In this document: one piece after another, positions 23,527 to 32,571 of the stretch | Position numbering within the stretch: position 1 is the stretch's first letter | Layout: each line of letters starts with the position of its first letter | DNA from: Vibrio chagasii | GTDB lineage: Bacteria > Pseudomonadota > Gammaproteobacteria > Enterobacterales > Vibrionaceae | Assembly (NCBI GenBank): GCA_041879415.1 | Contig: CP090851.1 | Location: forward strand, 992,001 to 1,056,000 | Direction of reading: 5' to 3' | DNA: 64,000 nucleotides | Made by a program: the position numbers and the translations under genes | The notes under the pieces: model-generated | Seen by the model: only the letters and a program-made list of their open reading frames with translations | Told to the model about the DNA's origin: nothing | Databases searched by the model: none

Positions 23527-24411
23527 CTAAGCTTGCTTATTCTTCAGGGTTGCTTTCAGTATTTGAAATAACCACTGATTCAACGGTGCATCTTTTTGAG
23601 AGCGGCGGCAGCTCATCACGTAGCTCACATCTATCGTTAATTTTTCCGGAAGATCCATGCTGCGGCAGCCGTCTGGTACGCTGCCACTGAGTGTGATACC
23701 AAAAGCGTCGGACTTGGTCACCACATCGTGAATCATTGCTGGGTGGTCGACTTCGACCTTTGGGTTGACGTCGAAACCTATGTTCCTGAGGCGCTCAAGA
23801 ATAGGGTACTTGTTGTCATTCCATCCTGGTGTTTTGAAAAGAATGATTGGATAGTTAGCGAGTGACATAAAGTCATTTGCGGGGTGGTCCTCTCTTACAA
23901 AAAACACCACTTTTCCTTTTCCGAACTCCATTTGAGAAATCGACTGCGGCAAGGTTTCATCAAAGTAATGAACCGCTATCGCTTCTTCGCCGTCAATTAG
24001 TTGATTCCTAGCGTTACTTCCCCATCTTACGAACGAATAGTTCGCGTGCGGCGCTGCTTTACTCAGAGCAAAGTAGAGTTTCGAACCGAAACGTTCCCAA
24101 AATAGGGTGTTCGCGTAGATCTTGATGTCACCTTTGTAAGAATTCGGAGAGAAGTCTTGGTGTTTGATGGCCTCGATGCTACTCAATATCTGTTCAAAGT
24201 TGCTGATATTATTTTCAACAAAGGTCGTGGGTTCGAAGCCGTGTTTGGTTTGAATAAACAGTGGGTCGTTAAGTTGGATTTTTAACTTTGAAAGGTTCTT
24301 ACTGATCGCTCCAGAAGTTTTTCCTAGCGACTCTGCTACCAGTCCCACATTACGAAGCTCATACATCCGCTTGATGACGAGGATATTTTGAATATCGAGG
24401 TTGATGTCCAC
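23527..24411 (-). CDS. LysR-family transcriptional regulator
   Basis: 294 aa with an N-terminal winged helix-turn-helix (residues ~5-65: NVGLVAESLGKTSGAISKNL then DPLFIQTKHGFEPT) and a C-terminal effector domain. A GTG start fits, with GGAGAG just upstream. It is convergent with tnaA, and divergent from the small secreted protein gene at 24668 across ~256 bp. LysR regulators often act on a divergent neighbour, so that gene is the first candidate target. Its ligand is unknown. Confidence 0.85.
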   Translation of the reverse strand: MDINLDIQNILVIKRMYELRNVGLVAESLGKTSGAISKNLSKLKIQLNDPLFIQTKHGFEPTTFVENNISNFEQILSSIEAIKHQDFSPNSYKGDIKIYANTLFWERFGSKLYFALSKAAPHANYSFVRWGSNARNQLIDGEEAIAVHYFDETLPQSISQMEFGKGKVVFFVREDHPANDFMSLANYPIILFKTPGWNDNKYPILERLRNIGFDVNPKVEVDHPAMIHDVVTKSDAFGITLSGSVPDGCRSMDLPEKLTIDVSYVMSCRRSQKDAPLNQWLFQILKATLKNKQA

Positions 24412-24667
24412 AGGCTCTCCAAATCATTCCTTTTATAGGCAGCAATCTCTGTGCGCTAAGCCGCCAGAAATCATGTGACTCTAATATCATAGTGGTAATG
24501 CACAACTTCTAAGACAGGACAACGTCAGAAGATCGCTAATCCCTTGATTTTCCATTTGGTAAATCTCGCTTTTCCTCGTGTCGTTATCACTCTGTCGCTA
24601 AAGTTACCTCAACAAAGCAACACAGATATTAGACGAACAGATAATTAGAAATACAACGAGGTGATGT

Positions 24668-24907
24668 ATGAATAAGTTACTTGCACTTGGCTTGATGGCA
24701 CTTTCAATGAACACTGCTTTTGCTGCTAACGGTACACATACCGGTACTATCGATATGACAAGAAGTGAAGGCAATCAAGTGAAAGCTGAACGTGTAGAGT
24801 CTGACTTAGTTCTCGAAGGAAGAAATGAAGCTTCTAATGGCGGAATCCAATTCCAAAAGAACGTAGATCAAAACCAAGCGATCAAGCTTACAGGTCGTCG
24901 TGACTAA
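24668..24907 (+). CDS. Small exported protein of unknown function
   Basis: 79 aa with a clear signal peptide (cleavage after AFA, residue ~19), leaving a ~60-residue hydrophilic, Gln/Asn/Glu-rich mature peptide without Cys. The ribosome site GAGGTGAT is good, and structured DNA follows the stop. I do not recognise the family. It is divergent from a LysR regulator. It could be a periplasmic stress or envelope peptide. Confidence 0.65.
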   Translation: MNKLLALGLMALSMNTAFAANGTHTGTIDMTRSEGNQVKAERVESDLVLEGRNEASNGGIQFQKNVDQNQAIKLTGRRD

Positions 24908-24909
24908 CG

Positions 24910-24989
24910 TTTAAAGTGTGCTTACCACTTTAAATGTTCTACCATTGTCATGAAAAATGCTGTGCCTTAGGGTGCAGCATTTTTCGTTA
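24910..24989 (+). terminator. Two hairpins after the small secreted gene
   Basis: The first hairpin has a 9-bp stem (24910-24918/24926-24934) without a T run and could protect the mRNA 3' end. The second has an 11-bp stem GAAAAATGCTG/CAGCATTTTTC (24952-24962/24975-24985) with T-rich flank and is the likely terminator. Confidence 0.65.
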
Positions 24990-25108
24990 TGGGAATCTTC
25001 TAATGGCAGGCTAGTAACTAACAAGCCTTGGCATGGTGTGTGACGTGTGGCATTTTGGTCACTGTTAAAGGTTGAGCTGCATTAGTTAAGCGTGGAAAGG
25101 AAGAGCAG

Positions 25109-25405
25109 ATGATACGTCATATTTTACTGATAAAATTCAAAGAACATGCGGAGCTTTCAGAGATTGAAAAGCTAAAGGCGCTGTTTGAAGCAATGCCAAG
25201 TAAGGTTGAAGGTGTAACTTCAGTAGAGTGGGGGCTAAATGATAGTCCAGAGAACAAGAACCAAGGTTACAGTCATTCTGTCTTGATGACGTTTGCTGAT
25301 GAAGCAGCGCGACAAAATTATCTACCGCATCCAGAGCACGATGCACTGAAAGAGGTATTTCGCCCACTATTGGATGACATCATCGTATTTGATTATTCTC
25401 TCTAA
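25109..25405 (+). CDS. Dabb (dimeric alpha-beta barrel) stress-responsive protein
   Basis: 98 aa, the normal single-domain length. It opens with IRHILLIKFKE and contains VEGVTSVEWGLN and YLPHPEHDALKEVFRPLLDDIIVFDY, the Dabb/stress-response A/B-barrel signature with its conserved HPEH. Such proteins dimerise and some act on small molecules, but no substrate can be assigned. ATG 25109 follows GGAAAGGAAG. It appears monocistronic and ends at a strong shared terminator. Confidence 0.82.
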   Translation: MIRHILLIKFKEHAELSEIEKLKALFEAMPSKVEGVTSVEWGLNDSPENKNQGYSHSVLMTFADEAARQNYLPHPEHDALKEVFRPLLDDIIVFDYSL

Positions 25406-25417
25406 GTAACAAAACTA

Positions 25418-25450
25418 AAAGCGCATAGACAAAGGCCTATGCGCTTTATT
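25418..25450. terminator. Bidirectional terminator
   Basis: An 11-bp stem AAAGCGCATAG/CTATGCGCTTT (25418-25428 with 25437-25447) lies between two convergent genes, with A/T-rich flanks on both sides. Confidence 0.85.
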
Positions 25451-25469
25451 CAGTTTTAAGAGTCTCGCG

Positions 25470-26699
25470 TTATTCTGTCGGCAATATAGTGACCGGAGTG
25501 AAGGAAGCTACAGCATTGCCACCTGCTCCAGGACGGTCAACATAAGGTGTGTTTTGCATTAAGGTGTAGTACACATCCACGAAGTCATCATCGTTCACAA
25601 GCACACCTTCAGGAATAACATCAATAATCTTACTGGTGATCTGAGGGATGATGGCATAACCCTGTACTTCTGGATCTGGAATCATTTTCAGGATTTCTTC
25701 CGCGGCTTGCACCAGGAGCTTAGCTAGGTCTTTATAGTTGGTCCCGTCGTCATGTTCCATCAAGATCATATCTGCAGCCCCCCAGCGGTAACGTGGCCAG
25801 AATATGATACTTTGGCTTGGGTAGTACGTCTGTTTGTCGTAGTCCAAGTAGGGCATCTCAATCAGATCAATTTGAGGCGCGACACGACTTGAATCTACGC
25901 CAGTGACGATAGCGTAAATCTCTGCTTTACCTGAAATCCATGGTTCTCTATCAATAGCTAAACGAATCTTAGTTAATTGCGTCGTGTTCAATTCTTCAGG
26001 TTCCGATTCAGCCAAAGAGCGTGCAGCACCGCTAAATAGTGTCTGCTTTTGAGGTTCTTTGTTCTGGCTGCTAGTGCTGTCGCTGCTGTCTGAGTTAAGT
26101 AGCGTATCGGTGCCTTGCTTTTTCATTTCAGCTTGCATGGTCATTAACCCTGCTTTGAGCTCCTCTGCACCGTTGCTGTCAATCACAAACACCGGAAAAT
26201 CGGGCATTTGGTACACATCTAACTCATGAACTTGACCGTACACATCGTAAGCTTCGATGTATTGCCAATTCGAATCATCCCCCGATGGTTCGTAAGCAAA
26301 CAGCGGGCTTTCACCATTTTTCCATGCTTCAACCATGGCTTCGTCAGCCATCCTAATTTCTAACACTGAATCACTAAACTCATCGATACCTTTAAGTTTT
26401 CGATAACTAGAATCGGCTTTGTGCATTTTGCTTGAAAAGGCGGAGTAGGGTTGAGCCGAGTTCAGTTTGTCTAAAGGAGTCGATAGGCTTTTTTCGGTGA
26501 TTTGAGTTTTCAAAGAAGACTCAAGATCGGCATAGCGAGCACTTATTTGCAGCGCCAATGATTGCTTTTGCGCGGCGGCATTATTTGCGATTGAAAGTGG
26601 ATCTGAAACAGAGTGTGTTGTGTTGATATTGTTTGCATAAGATTGGAAGCCAACCACTGTTGTTGCAAGCACCATACTGATCGAAAAAGATGGTCTCAT
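25470..26699 (-). CDS. Exported DUF3103-type protein
   Basis: 409 aa with an N-terminal signal peptide (residues 1-22, ending SYA). A Ser/Gln-rich linker (about 195-220) splits it into two parts. The middle segment FAYEPSGDDSNWQYIEAYDVYGQVHELDVY and the C-terminal DDDFVDVYYTLMQNTPY resemble Vibrio DUF3103 proteins as I remember them; this is not verified. The role is unknown and there are no recognisable catalytic motifs. ATG 26699 follows AAGGATT. It is probably a single-gene unit between two terminators. Confidence 0.65.
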   Translation of the reverse strand: MRPSFSISMVLATTVVGFQSYANNINTTHSVSDPLSIANNAAAQKQSLALQISARYADLESSLKTQITEKSLSTPLDKLNSAQPYSAFSSKMHKADSSYRKLKGIDEFSDSVLEIRMADEAMVEAWKNGESPLFAYEPSGDDSNWQYIEAYDVYGQVHELDVYQMPDFPVFVIDSNGAEELKAGLMTMQAEMKKQGTDTLLNSDSSDSTSSQNKEPQKQTLFSGAARSLAESEPEELNTTQLTKIRLAIDREPWISGKAEIYAIVTGVDSSRVAPQIDLIEMPYLDYDKQTYYPSQSIIFWPRYRWGAADMILMEHDDGTNYKDLAKLLVQAAEEILKMIPDPEVQGYAIIPQITSKIIDVIPEGVLVNDDDFVDVYYTLMQNTPYVDRPGAGGNAVASFTPVTILPTE

Positions 26700-27015
26700 A
26701 AATAATCCTTATTTTAATTTTTATCATTAATAGAGCTTTTGCCCTACAAGGATTAACCTATCAATCACATGAATGTGTGCAAAACCTAGTCATGTTTTTT
26801 TGTGTCAGTCTGCAGCACAAGATCTCAATTTAATTTATTTGATTGAAATTTATATAACGCTAACTTGATATTTTCTAGCTTATAAACCACTCAGTATATA
26901 AATAACAATATTATTAACTATTATGGTGTATGGAGGAGGGGCAGGTGAGCCAAGAAAAAGAAAGCCTACTCGTTCTAGAGTAGGCTTTGTGGTTCAACTG
27001 GAAAGTAGCGTTCGA
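26700..27015. other. Intergenic, 316 bp
   Basis: An A/T-rich promoter region for the DUF3103 gene, followed at its right end by the chitobiase terminator (26950-26988). No ORF of interest was seen. Confidence 0.5.
26950..26988 (-). terminator. Terminator of the chitobiase gene
   Basis: An 11-bp perfect stem AAAGCCTACTC/GAGTAGGCTTT (26961-26971 with 26978-26988) with a 6-nt loop. Read leftward, CTTTTTCTT follows. Confidence 0.88.
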
Positions 27016-29682
27016 CTATTTTGTTGGCTGATATAGCACTTCAGTCACTCTACTTGTTCTGTACTCTAGGTTAGATGAACTACGAATCAAAACGTTAGAG
27101 TCTACTAAAGGCTTGCTCGCGTTTAGGTAAAGGTGCCACGACTCCCCATTATCGGTTGAATACTCTAAGTTAAGCCCCGGGAATTGAGAGTTCATGTGTA
27201 GTTTGCCCTGTGAGATCTTTGCTCCGGGTACTGGTAAGCGATAGTTAATGTCTCTCATCTCGACCTTTGCTAACTCACGCTGACCTAAAATATTGGCAAA
27301 TCGACTCCAATCATCGCTCAAGACGTTTAAGTCTGTGTGCTCCGTAGAATCTGAATACTCAACACCTGGCTGGTAATCCAATTCCCACTCTGCTTTATGC
27401 CACGCTCGCTCGGCCACAGCCATTAGGCGAGGGAAGGCCATGTATTCATATTGCTCATCTGTTCTGACTGTTTCAGACCAGAGTGCTGCTGATATCCCAT
27501 AAACGGCGTCATTTGGTGTTAGGCTTCCTTTTGCTGTGTAAGAGTCACCATTTCGGTCTTTTGCTAGTTCAGCGTTTTGTGGCAAGTTTTCTGGAATGTA
27601 GGAAAACATCTTTCGAGTATCTGACGCTCGAGTTGCCCAGTAATAACCGCGTTCATGCTCATCAACTTCGTAAGGCATATCAAGGTAGATATGGTCAGGG
27701 TTAGACAGCACTAGTTGATAGCCATCGTTAATCAGTTGGATAGAACTGTCGCTTGCTCCCCAGAAAACCGTATCCCACAAATTGACTCGCGCCTTATCTG
27801 TCGCAAGCGCTTCTGAATTCTCGACATACTTTAGGCCGTCTTGCCATGCTTGGAATGTTGTTACATCTTGTTCTTGTAATAGCTTAGAAACTTCGGTGGC
27901 GAAGTAACTCAGGAGCTTATCTTGGCTTTCAATTTCACCAGATTCTATTTTGGCGATGCATTGAGGTGACTTTTCATAGGGCTTGTGCTCTTTAGAAAGG
28001 TTAATCTGTCCTTTGCCAGCCTCGGGAGTGTCGTTAACGTCCTGGAATCCGTGACCCTGTTTTATGTTCTTTGCTTCATCGCCACCGAAATGCCATTGAG
28101 TGAGTGGCATTTCAGCTTCTTCGTGCATGAGTTTTACTTCAGTGATGACCTTACTTACAAACTGCTTTGAAGACTCAAGGCATGGGTTGATAAAGCTTTG
28201 GCGATTGTAAAATTGTACCGTTGTGACGTTAGACTGATCTTCAGGATCGAGTAGGCGATATTGCTCTGCTTTTTCGGTGTCCCCAAGCGTCATATATTTG
28301 TGGTATCTAGCCTCCATTGACATGACTGCCGCTCGAGCATGTGCGGGCATATCAAACTCTGGAATGACTTCAATCTTGTGCGCTTTGGCATACTTCAAGA
28401 TGTCGATGTAATCTTGGCGGCTGAAGTAGCCTGAACCAAAGTTGTCGCTATGTGCCCCGGAACCAAGCTGTGGCATTAAGCATTGCTGTTCGTTTTCGTC
28501 AAAGCAACGCTGGCTGCCAACCTCGGTAAGTTCTGGAAGCCCAGGTATTTCAAGTCTCCAGCCTTCATCCTCACTCATGTGAAGGTGCAACCTATTCATT
28601 TTGAAGGCTGCCATCTGCTCAATAGTTTTGAATATTGTCTCTTTCGAATGGAAATTACGGCCGACGTCGACCATGAAACCACGGTACTCAAACCTAGGAG
28701 CATCAATCACCTTCATGGTTGGGATGGTGTAGCGTGAGAATGGATCGTAGACATTAAGCAGCGACTGCATCGCGTAGAACACGCCAATCTCATCGTTAGC
28801 AATAATGTTGATGCTGTCTGAGGTGATTTCTAACTGATAGCTCTCTTTATCGGAAATAAAGTCGGTGTCTTGAAATTGAACATTGATGTCGATGCCGCTT
28901 TTTAAGTTAGTAATGCCCATCATGTCTGCTTGATTAGTGATAGCACGCTTGGTGTCATCCGATACTGGCAGGGCATCCAAATTAAGGCCTTGAATAATCG
29001 GCAAGTAACTCCCTGTGTACTCTACGTGTTTCGGTGTCGGTAAAATCTCGCCAGTTGATTCTCTGAATATAATGTCTTGGTTGTGTTCAAAGCGAGTTTC
29101 CGCTGTCGCTCGAGGGTTATTATCTTCAATCGAGAAACGAACTTGTGACTGGTCTAAACCGTTAACGAACATAGTGAGATCTTCTGTATCAGTTGAAGCG
29201 ATGTTTTTGGCTTCTGCGCCTTGAGCAGAAACGAAAGCACGAGGCATAAAGTCGGTGTAAGAGACTTGCCACGCTTCGGATATGATCGGGATTGTGTGGG
29301 TTTTGTGCTTTTGGAAACCAGTGAAGTTGTCGCTAGGTTCTATTTTATGAAGGTCACCAGTGATGTGGGTGACTTTGAACTCTTTGTTGCGGTTTTCAAG
29401 CACGGGACGAATACTGTGGAAATAGATCGACCAATCTTTAAGGTCCACTTGTGAGCCTTCATTGGTAAGGACGATATTGACCAAGTTACAAGAGGCGTAA
29501 TCGGCCTGGAGTTCAGCACAAGCGATGCCGTTTTCTTTGCCATAGTTAGTGACGATCTCGAATGACATATCCAAATTGTTGGCGAGCTTATCCACTTGCG
29601 TTTGTGTGGGGTTGTGAGAAGGAGATCCGCACCCATAGAGGGCAGTGAAACAGCAGATAGCCAACAGTGATTTTTTTAACAT
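27016..29682 (-). CDS. chb: Lipoprotein beta-N-acetylhexosaminidase (chitobiase, GH20)
   Basis: An 888-aa lipoprotein; lipobox LYGC puts the lipidated Cys at 18. An N-terminal carbohydrate-binding-like CHB_HEX domain (~30-190) is followed by the GH20 alpha/beta domain (~215-320) and the GH20 catalytic barrel. The barrel carries the Asp-Glu pair at 535-536 in HFGGDEAKN, where Glu is the acid and Asp assists the substrate acetamido group. An Ig-like C-terminal domain ends it. It hydrolyses chitobiose and small chitin oligomers at the cell surface or periplasm, feeding chitin catabolism. Length and layout match Vibrio chitobiase. It is divergent from the MltF-like gene, with two palindromes between them. 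Confidence 0.95.
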   Translation of the reverse strand: MLKKSLLAICCFTALYGCGSPSHNPTQTQVDKLANNLDMSFEIVTNYGKENGIACAELQADYASCNLVNIVLTNEGSQVDLKDWSIYFHSIRPVLENRNKEFKVTHITGDLHKIEPSDNFTGFQKHKTHTIPIISEAWQVSYTDFMPRAFVSAQGAEAKNIASTDTEDLTMFVNGLDQSQVRFSIEDNNPRATAETRFEHNQDIIFRESTGEILPTPKHVEYTGSYLPIIQGLNLDALPVSDDTKRAITNQADMMGITNLKSGIDINVQFQDTDFISDKESYQLEITSDSINIIANDEIGVFYAMQSLLNVYDPFSRYTIPTMKVIDAPRFEYRGFMVDVGRNFHSKETIFKTIEQMAAFKMNRLHLHMSEDEGWRLEIPGLPELTEVGSQRCFDENEQQCLMPQLGSGAHSDNFGSGYFSRQDYIDILKYAKAHKIEVIPEFDMPAHARAAVMSMEARYHKYMTLGDTEKAEQYRLLDPEDQSNVTTVQFYNRQSFINPCLESSKQFVSKVITEVKLMHEEAEMPLTQWHFGGDEAKNIKQGHGFQDVNDTPEAGKGQINLSKEHKPYEKSPQCIAKIESGEIESQDKLLSYFATEVSKLLQEQDVTTFQAWQDGLKYVENSEALATDKARVNLWDTVFWGASDSSIQLINDGYQLVLSNPDHIYLDMPYEVDEHERGYYWATRASDTRKMFSYIPENLPQNAELAKDRNGDSYTAKGSLTPNDAVYGISAALWSETVRTDEQYEYMAFPRLMAVAERAWHKAEWELDYQPGVEYSDSTEHTDLNVLSDDWSRFANILGQRELAKVEMRDINYRLPVPGAKISQGKLHMNSQFPGLNLEYSTDNGESWHLYLNASKPLVDSNVLIRSSSNLEYRTSRVTEVLYQPTK

Positions 29683-29753
29683 GGTGATTCCAATGGGAAG
29701 AAAATTTCGGCGGTATTATGCAAGCGAGAAACGGCGGGGTTAATGTGCCGTAG

Positions 29754-29770
29754 CCTATATAAGATATAGG
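29754..29770. promoter_or_regulatory. 17-bp palindrome in the chb-mltF spacer
   Basis: CCTATAT-aag-ATATAGG is a perfect 7+7 palindrome 72 bp upstream of the chb start. A GATATAG...CTATATC inverted repeat (29865-29885) lies ~100 bp further on. A 13-of-17 match occurs at 32335-32351. It is a candidate repressor or activator site; no known regulator is assigned. Confidence 0.45.
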
Positions 29771-29864
29771 TTGAATCGATAACTCGTTGTTTACTCAAGT
29801 TGCAATAGAAGCGGAAAGGGCTGCTTGAGGAACGTTAGAATCACCTCTATTGGCGCCAAAAAGC

Positions 29865-29885
29865 GATATAGGATTACGCTATATC
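29865..29885. promoter_or_regulatory. Second inverted repeat in the chb-mltF spacer
   Basis: GATATAG and CTATATC are separated by 7 bp, within AGCG...CGCT symmetry. It shares the ATATAG core of the 29754 palindrome. The spacer of 454 bp otherwise holds no gene. Confidence 0.4.
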
Positions 29886-30136
29886 TACTATAGTCTCGGC
29901 CGTATTTCGGAAGAGAGAGTTTTCGGTATAATTCGACTCCCTTAATCACTAGCGCGATGAAATGATCTGATCGGCGCACTACGTTATTTTTAAGATCAAT
30001 CCACTCCTCACTGAACAACGTTATGGCGACTTCCTCTCGTTAAATTGCTTCGCGTTAAACACTTCCTACATTGCACAAGTATTACTGAGGTTTTTGGCTT
30101 TATCGCATTAGAAATGGCGCTATAGGAATACTGCAT

Positions 30137-31606
30137 ATGACGAACTTTAAAGGCGCTTCACGCTTATCAAAGGCATTGATCTTTATATCTATTCTTTCTA
30201 AGTCCGCTTTCGGTTTAGAAGTGCCAGATAACGCCCTTGAATCCTATGTTGGTGATTTCTCGGCTTTGAAAGAGAAAGGCGTAGTACGTGTTTTAGTCTC
30301 TGGTGACATCGGTTTCTATCACATTGAAAACGGTAAGCCGAAAGGGATTTTGGCCGAGCAAATCTATTACTTTGATCAGGCACTTAAACTGAGTGATCCA
30401 CTGCTGCGCGTTAAGGTGATTCCGGTAGAGCGAAGCGAATTACTTGAAGCGTTAAATCAAGGGCGGGGCGATATTGCTATCGCGAACCTTACAGTAACCG
30501 AAGAGCGTCAAAGGCTGGTGGATTTCAGCATGCCCATTCGCCGCGATATCGATGAGGTGTTAGTCACAAGCCTATCTAAGCCTTCAATCAGCAATGTCAC
30601 ACAACTACAGGGTAAAGAAGTGTGGCTTAAGCAGGATTCTAGCTACATCAGTAGCGTTCAAAAATTGAATCAACAGTTTGAGAAAAAGGGCATGGAACCC
30701 ATCTATATTCACTTACTCAACGCGAACCTCCAAGACCTTGAACTCCTTGAGCTGATTAAGAGTGAGAAGATCACAGCAACCATTGTCGACAGCCATAAGT
30801 TGGAATTGTGGGACAGTTTAGAGAAGGGCATTAAGATCCATGAGGCAATCACCTTTAGAGAAGATGCAGATATCGCGTGGGCCATTCGTAAGAATAGTCC
30901 TCAACTGAAAGCCCAAATAGACCAGTATTTGCAAGAATCGAAACAGGGCACGTTACTCGGGAACGTGATTGATAATCGCTATTTAGACAGCGTTTCATGG
31001 ATGAGTCGCGCCTCTAACCCACAGCAAAACCGACAACGAGATAAACTAGAAGCTCTGTTTGTCTCGTATGGTGAGAAGTACGATATCGACTGGTTCATTC
31101 TTCTAGCGATGGCTTTTCAAGAATCAGGGCTCGACCACTCGAAAGTGTCGCACCGTGGTGCCGTGGGTATTATGCAAGTGATGCCTAAAACGGCGCGGGA
31201 TTGGTATGTGGATATTGATAATGTGCACGATTTAGAAAGTAACATCCATGCTGGAAGCAAGTATTTACGCTTTATTCATGACAGGTACTTTGATAAGCCT
31301 GAAATAGCTGACATCGATAAGATTTACTTTAGCTTAGCTGCCTATAATGCTGGACCAGCAAAAATACGAAGAATGCGAAAATTAGCGGCGCAGCAAGGGT
31401 ATAACCCGAATAAATGGTTTAATCACGTTGAGGTTGTCGCAAGAGAGAACATAAGCCAAGAACCAGTAAAGTATGTCGCTAATATAAGTCGTTATTTTAC
31501 GATTTATCAGCGCCTAGATGAATTTCAAGACACGCGAGAAGAGCAGTTAGGTAATATGACAAGGCAATTGAATATCAAGCGACTGTCTGACTACTTTGCT
31601 TATTAA
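30137..31606 (+). CDS. MltF-like lytic murein transglycosylase
   Basis: 489 aa: signal sequence (1-26), a solute-binding-fold domain (~45-275; FSMPIRRDIDEVLV, IANLTVTEERQRLVDF) and a C-terminal SLT domain (~305-460). The SLT catalytic acid is Glu329 in AMAFQESGLD, followed by GAVGIMQVMPKTA and LAAYNAGPAKIRR. Enzymes of this family cleave peptidoglycan glycan strands to 1,6-anhydromuropeptides, and the solute-binding domain senses muropeptides. It faces chitobiase head to head and is closed by a terminator. It could be a paralogue of the housekeeping mltF. Confidence 0.88.
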   Translation: MTNFKGASRLSKALIFISILSKSAFGLEVPDNALESYVGDFSALKEKGVVRVLVSGDIGFYHIENGKPKGILAEQIYYFDQALKLSDPLLRVKVIPVERSELLEALNQGRGDIAIANLTVTEERQRLVDFSMPIRRDIDEVLVTSLSKPSISNVTQLQGKEVWLKQDSSYISSVQKLNQQFEKKGMEPIYIHLLNANLQDLELLELIKSEKITATIVDSHKLELWDSLEKGIKIHEAITFREDADIAWAIRKNSPQLKAQIDQYLQESKQGTLLGNVIDNRYLDSVSWMSRASNPQQNRQRDKLEALFVSYGEKYDIDWFILLAMAFQESGLDHSKVSHRGAVGIMQVMPKTARDWYVDIDNVHDLESNIHAGSKYLRFIHDRYFDKPEIADIDKIYFSLAAYNAGPAKIRRMRKLAAQQGYNPNKWFNHVEVVARENISQEPVKYVANISRYFTIYQRLDEFQDTREEQLGNMTRQLNIKRLSDYFAY

Positions 31607-31633
31607 CAAGTGCCTGATTAATATAATGAGTCA

Positions 31634-31665
31634 AAAAAAGGGGTAGCGTTCTGCTACCCCTTTTC
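31634..31665. terminator. Bidirectional terminator
   Basis: Stem GGGGTAGC/GCTACCCC (31640-31647 with 31653-31660), extended by seven A on the left and TTTT on the right. It lies between convergent genes. Confidence 0.88.
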
Positions 31666-31716
31666 GTGTTATAAGCACTGACAATTGCTAGTTATTTTTA
31701 ATCACTCAATATGAGC

Positions 31717-32259
31717 TTATGATTGCTCCGCAGAAGCCATGTACATCTGCATCTCTTCTAAACTGGTTTTTGCGATAACTTGGTTATCAAGAGAGTAGTG
31801 GACTTCATCGCCAAAACGGTGACCAGTTAGTGTTGCACGCGTGCCGTCGTTGTACGTGAGTTCGATAGCAACTTCATCTTGATTGATAACTTTCATCTCA
31901 CTGTGATCAATGACGTGCTTAGCCAATGGGTCGATAGGCGCGTCGGTTAAGCTTTCATCTAATTGGTCGTTAATGTCGATGTAAGTATCAACTTTAGTAT
32001 CAAAAATGTGCGGCTTTTTGTTGATTGGGTTTTTGCCTGTCCAGAATTCTAGTGAGTTAAACACAATGTAATCGGCAGCAACCGTGATACCGTAGGCAGG
32101 GGCTAGAAGCATGTTTAAGCCACCACGAGCATAACGGTTATCAACGGCTTTTACGTTGAATTCCATCAATTTGCCCGTTACGGCATTACTACCTACACAA
32201 CCAAATAAGGTGACAAGGCTCGCTGATATAATTATCGGTTTTACAAATCGGTTCATCAT
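31717..32259 (-). CDS. DUF3332 lipoprotein
   Basis: 180 aa; lipobox LFGC gives lipidated Cys at residue 21. The segment VDNRYARGGLNMLLAPAYGITVAADYIVFNSLEFWTG is the hallmark of DUF3332 as I know it from Vibrio and relatives, with a likely membrane-embedded stretch (AAPAYGITVAADYIVF region) and a hydrophilic C-terminal half. The function is unknown. Tandem ATGs at 32259/32256 make the start uncertain by one codon. It is divergent from the LysR gene at 32572. Confidence 0.75.
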   Translation of the reverse strand: MMNRFVKPIIISASLVTLFGCVGSNAVTGKLMEFNVKAVDNRYARGGLNMLLAPAYGITVAADYIVFNSLEFWTGKNPINKKPHIFDTKVDTYIDINDQLDESLTDAPIDPLAKHVIDHSEMKVINQDEVAIELTYNDGTRATLTGHRFGDEVHYSLDNQVIAKTSLEEMQMYMASAEQS

Positions 32260-32334
32260 TCTTTATTTCTATAGACGTATATTAAGGAGCCGATGATTAT
32301 GTCAAAGTCATCAATCTTCTAGTATAAAGCGTCG

Positions 32335-32351
32335 CCTATACTAGATATCAG
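32335..32351. promoter_or_regulatory. Palindrome-like site between DUF3332 and LysR genes
   Basis: CCTATACTAGATATCAG matches the perfect palindrome at 29754 in 13 of 17 positions. A further CCTATAT begins at 32357. It lies in the 312-bp divergent spacer, 76 bp upstream of the DUF3332 start. Confidence 0.35.
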
Positions 32352-32571
32352 AAAAACCTATATCTTTATATAAACCAAAGAACTAGCGCCGTTATTTGCA
32401 TAATTTACCGTTCATATTGGTGGTGGGCTAAGCCATATTCGTTAGAAGGTTTTAACAAAGCTCTGTCATAACCCTAACTGAAGTATGGAATTAGGTTGTG
32501 ATAATAACGAGTCAGTTAAACGAAATTACTTTCTACGTTTATTCATTTAAATGACTGCCTGAAGAGCCCGA

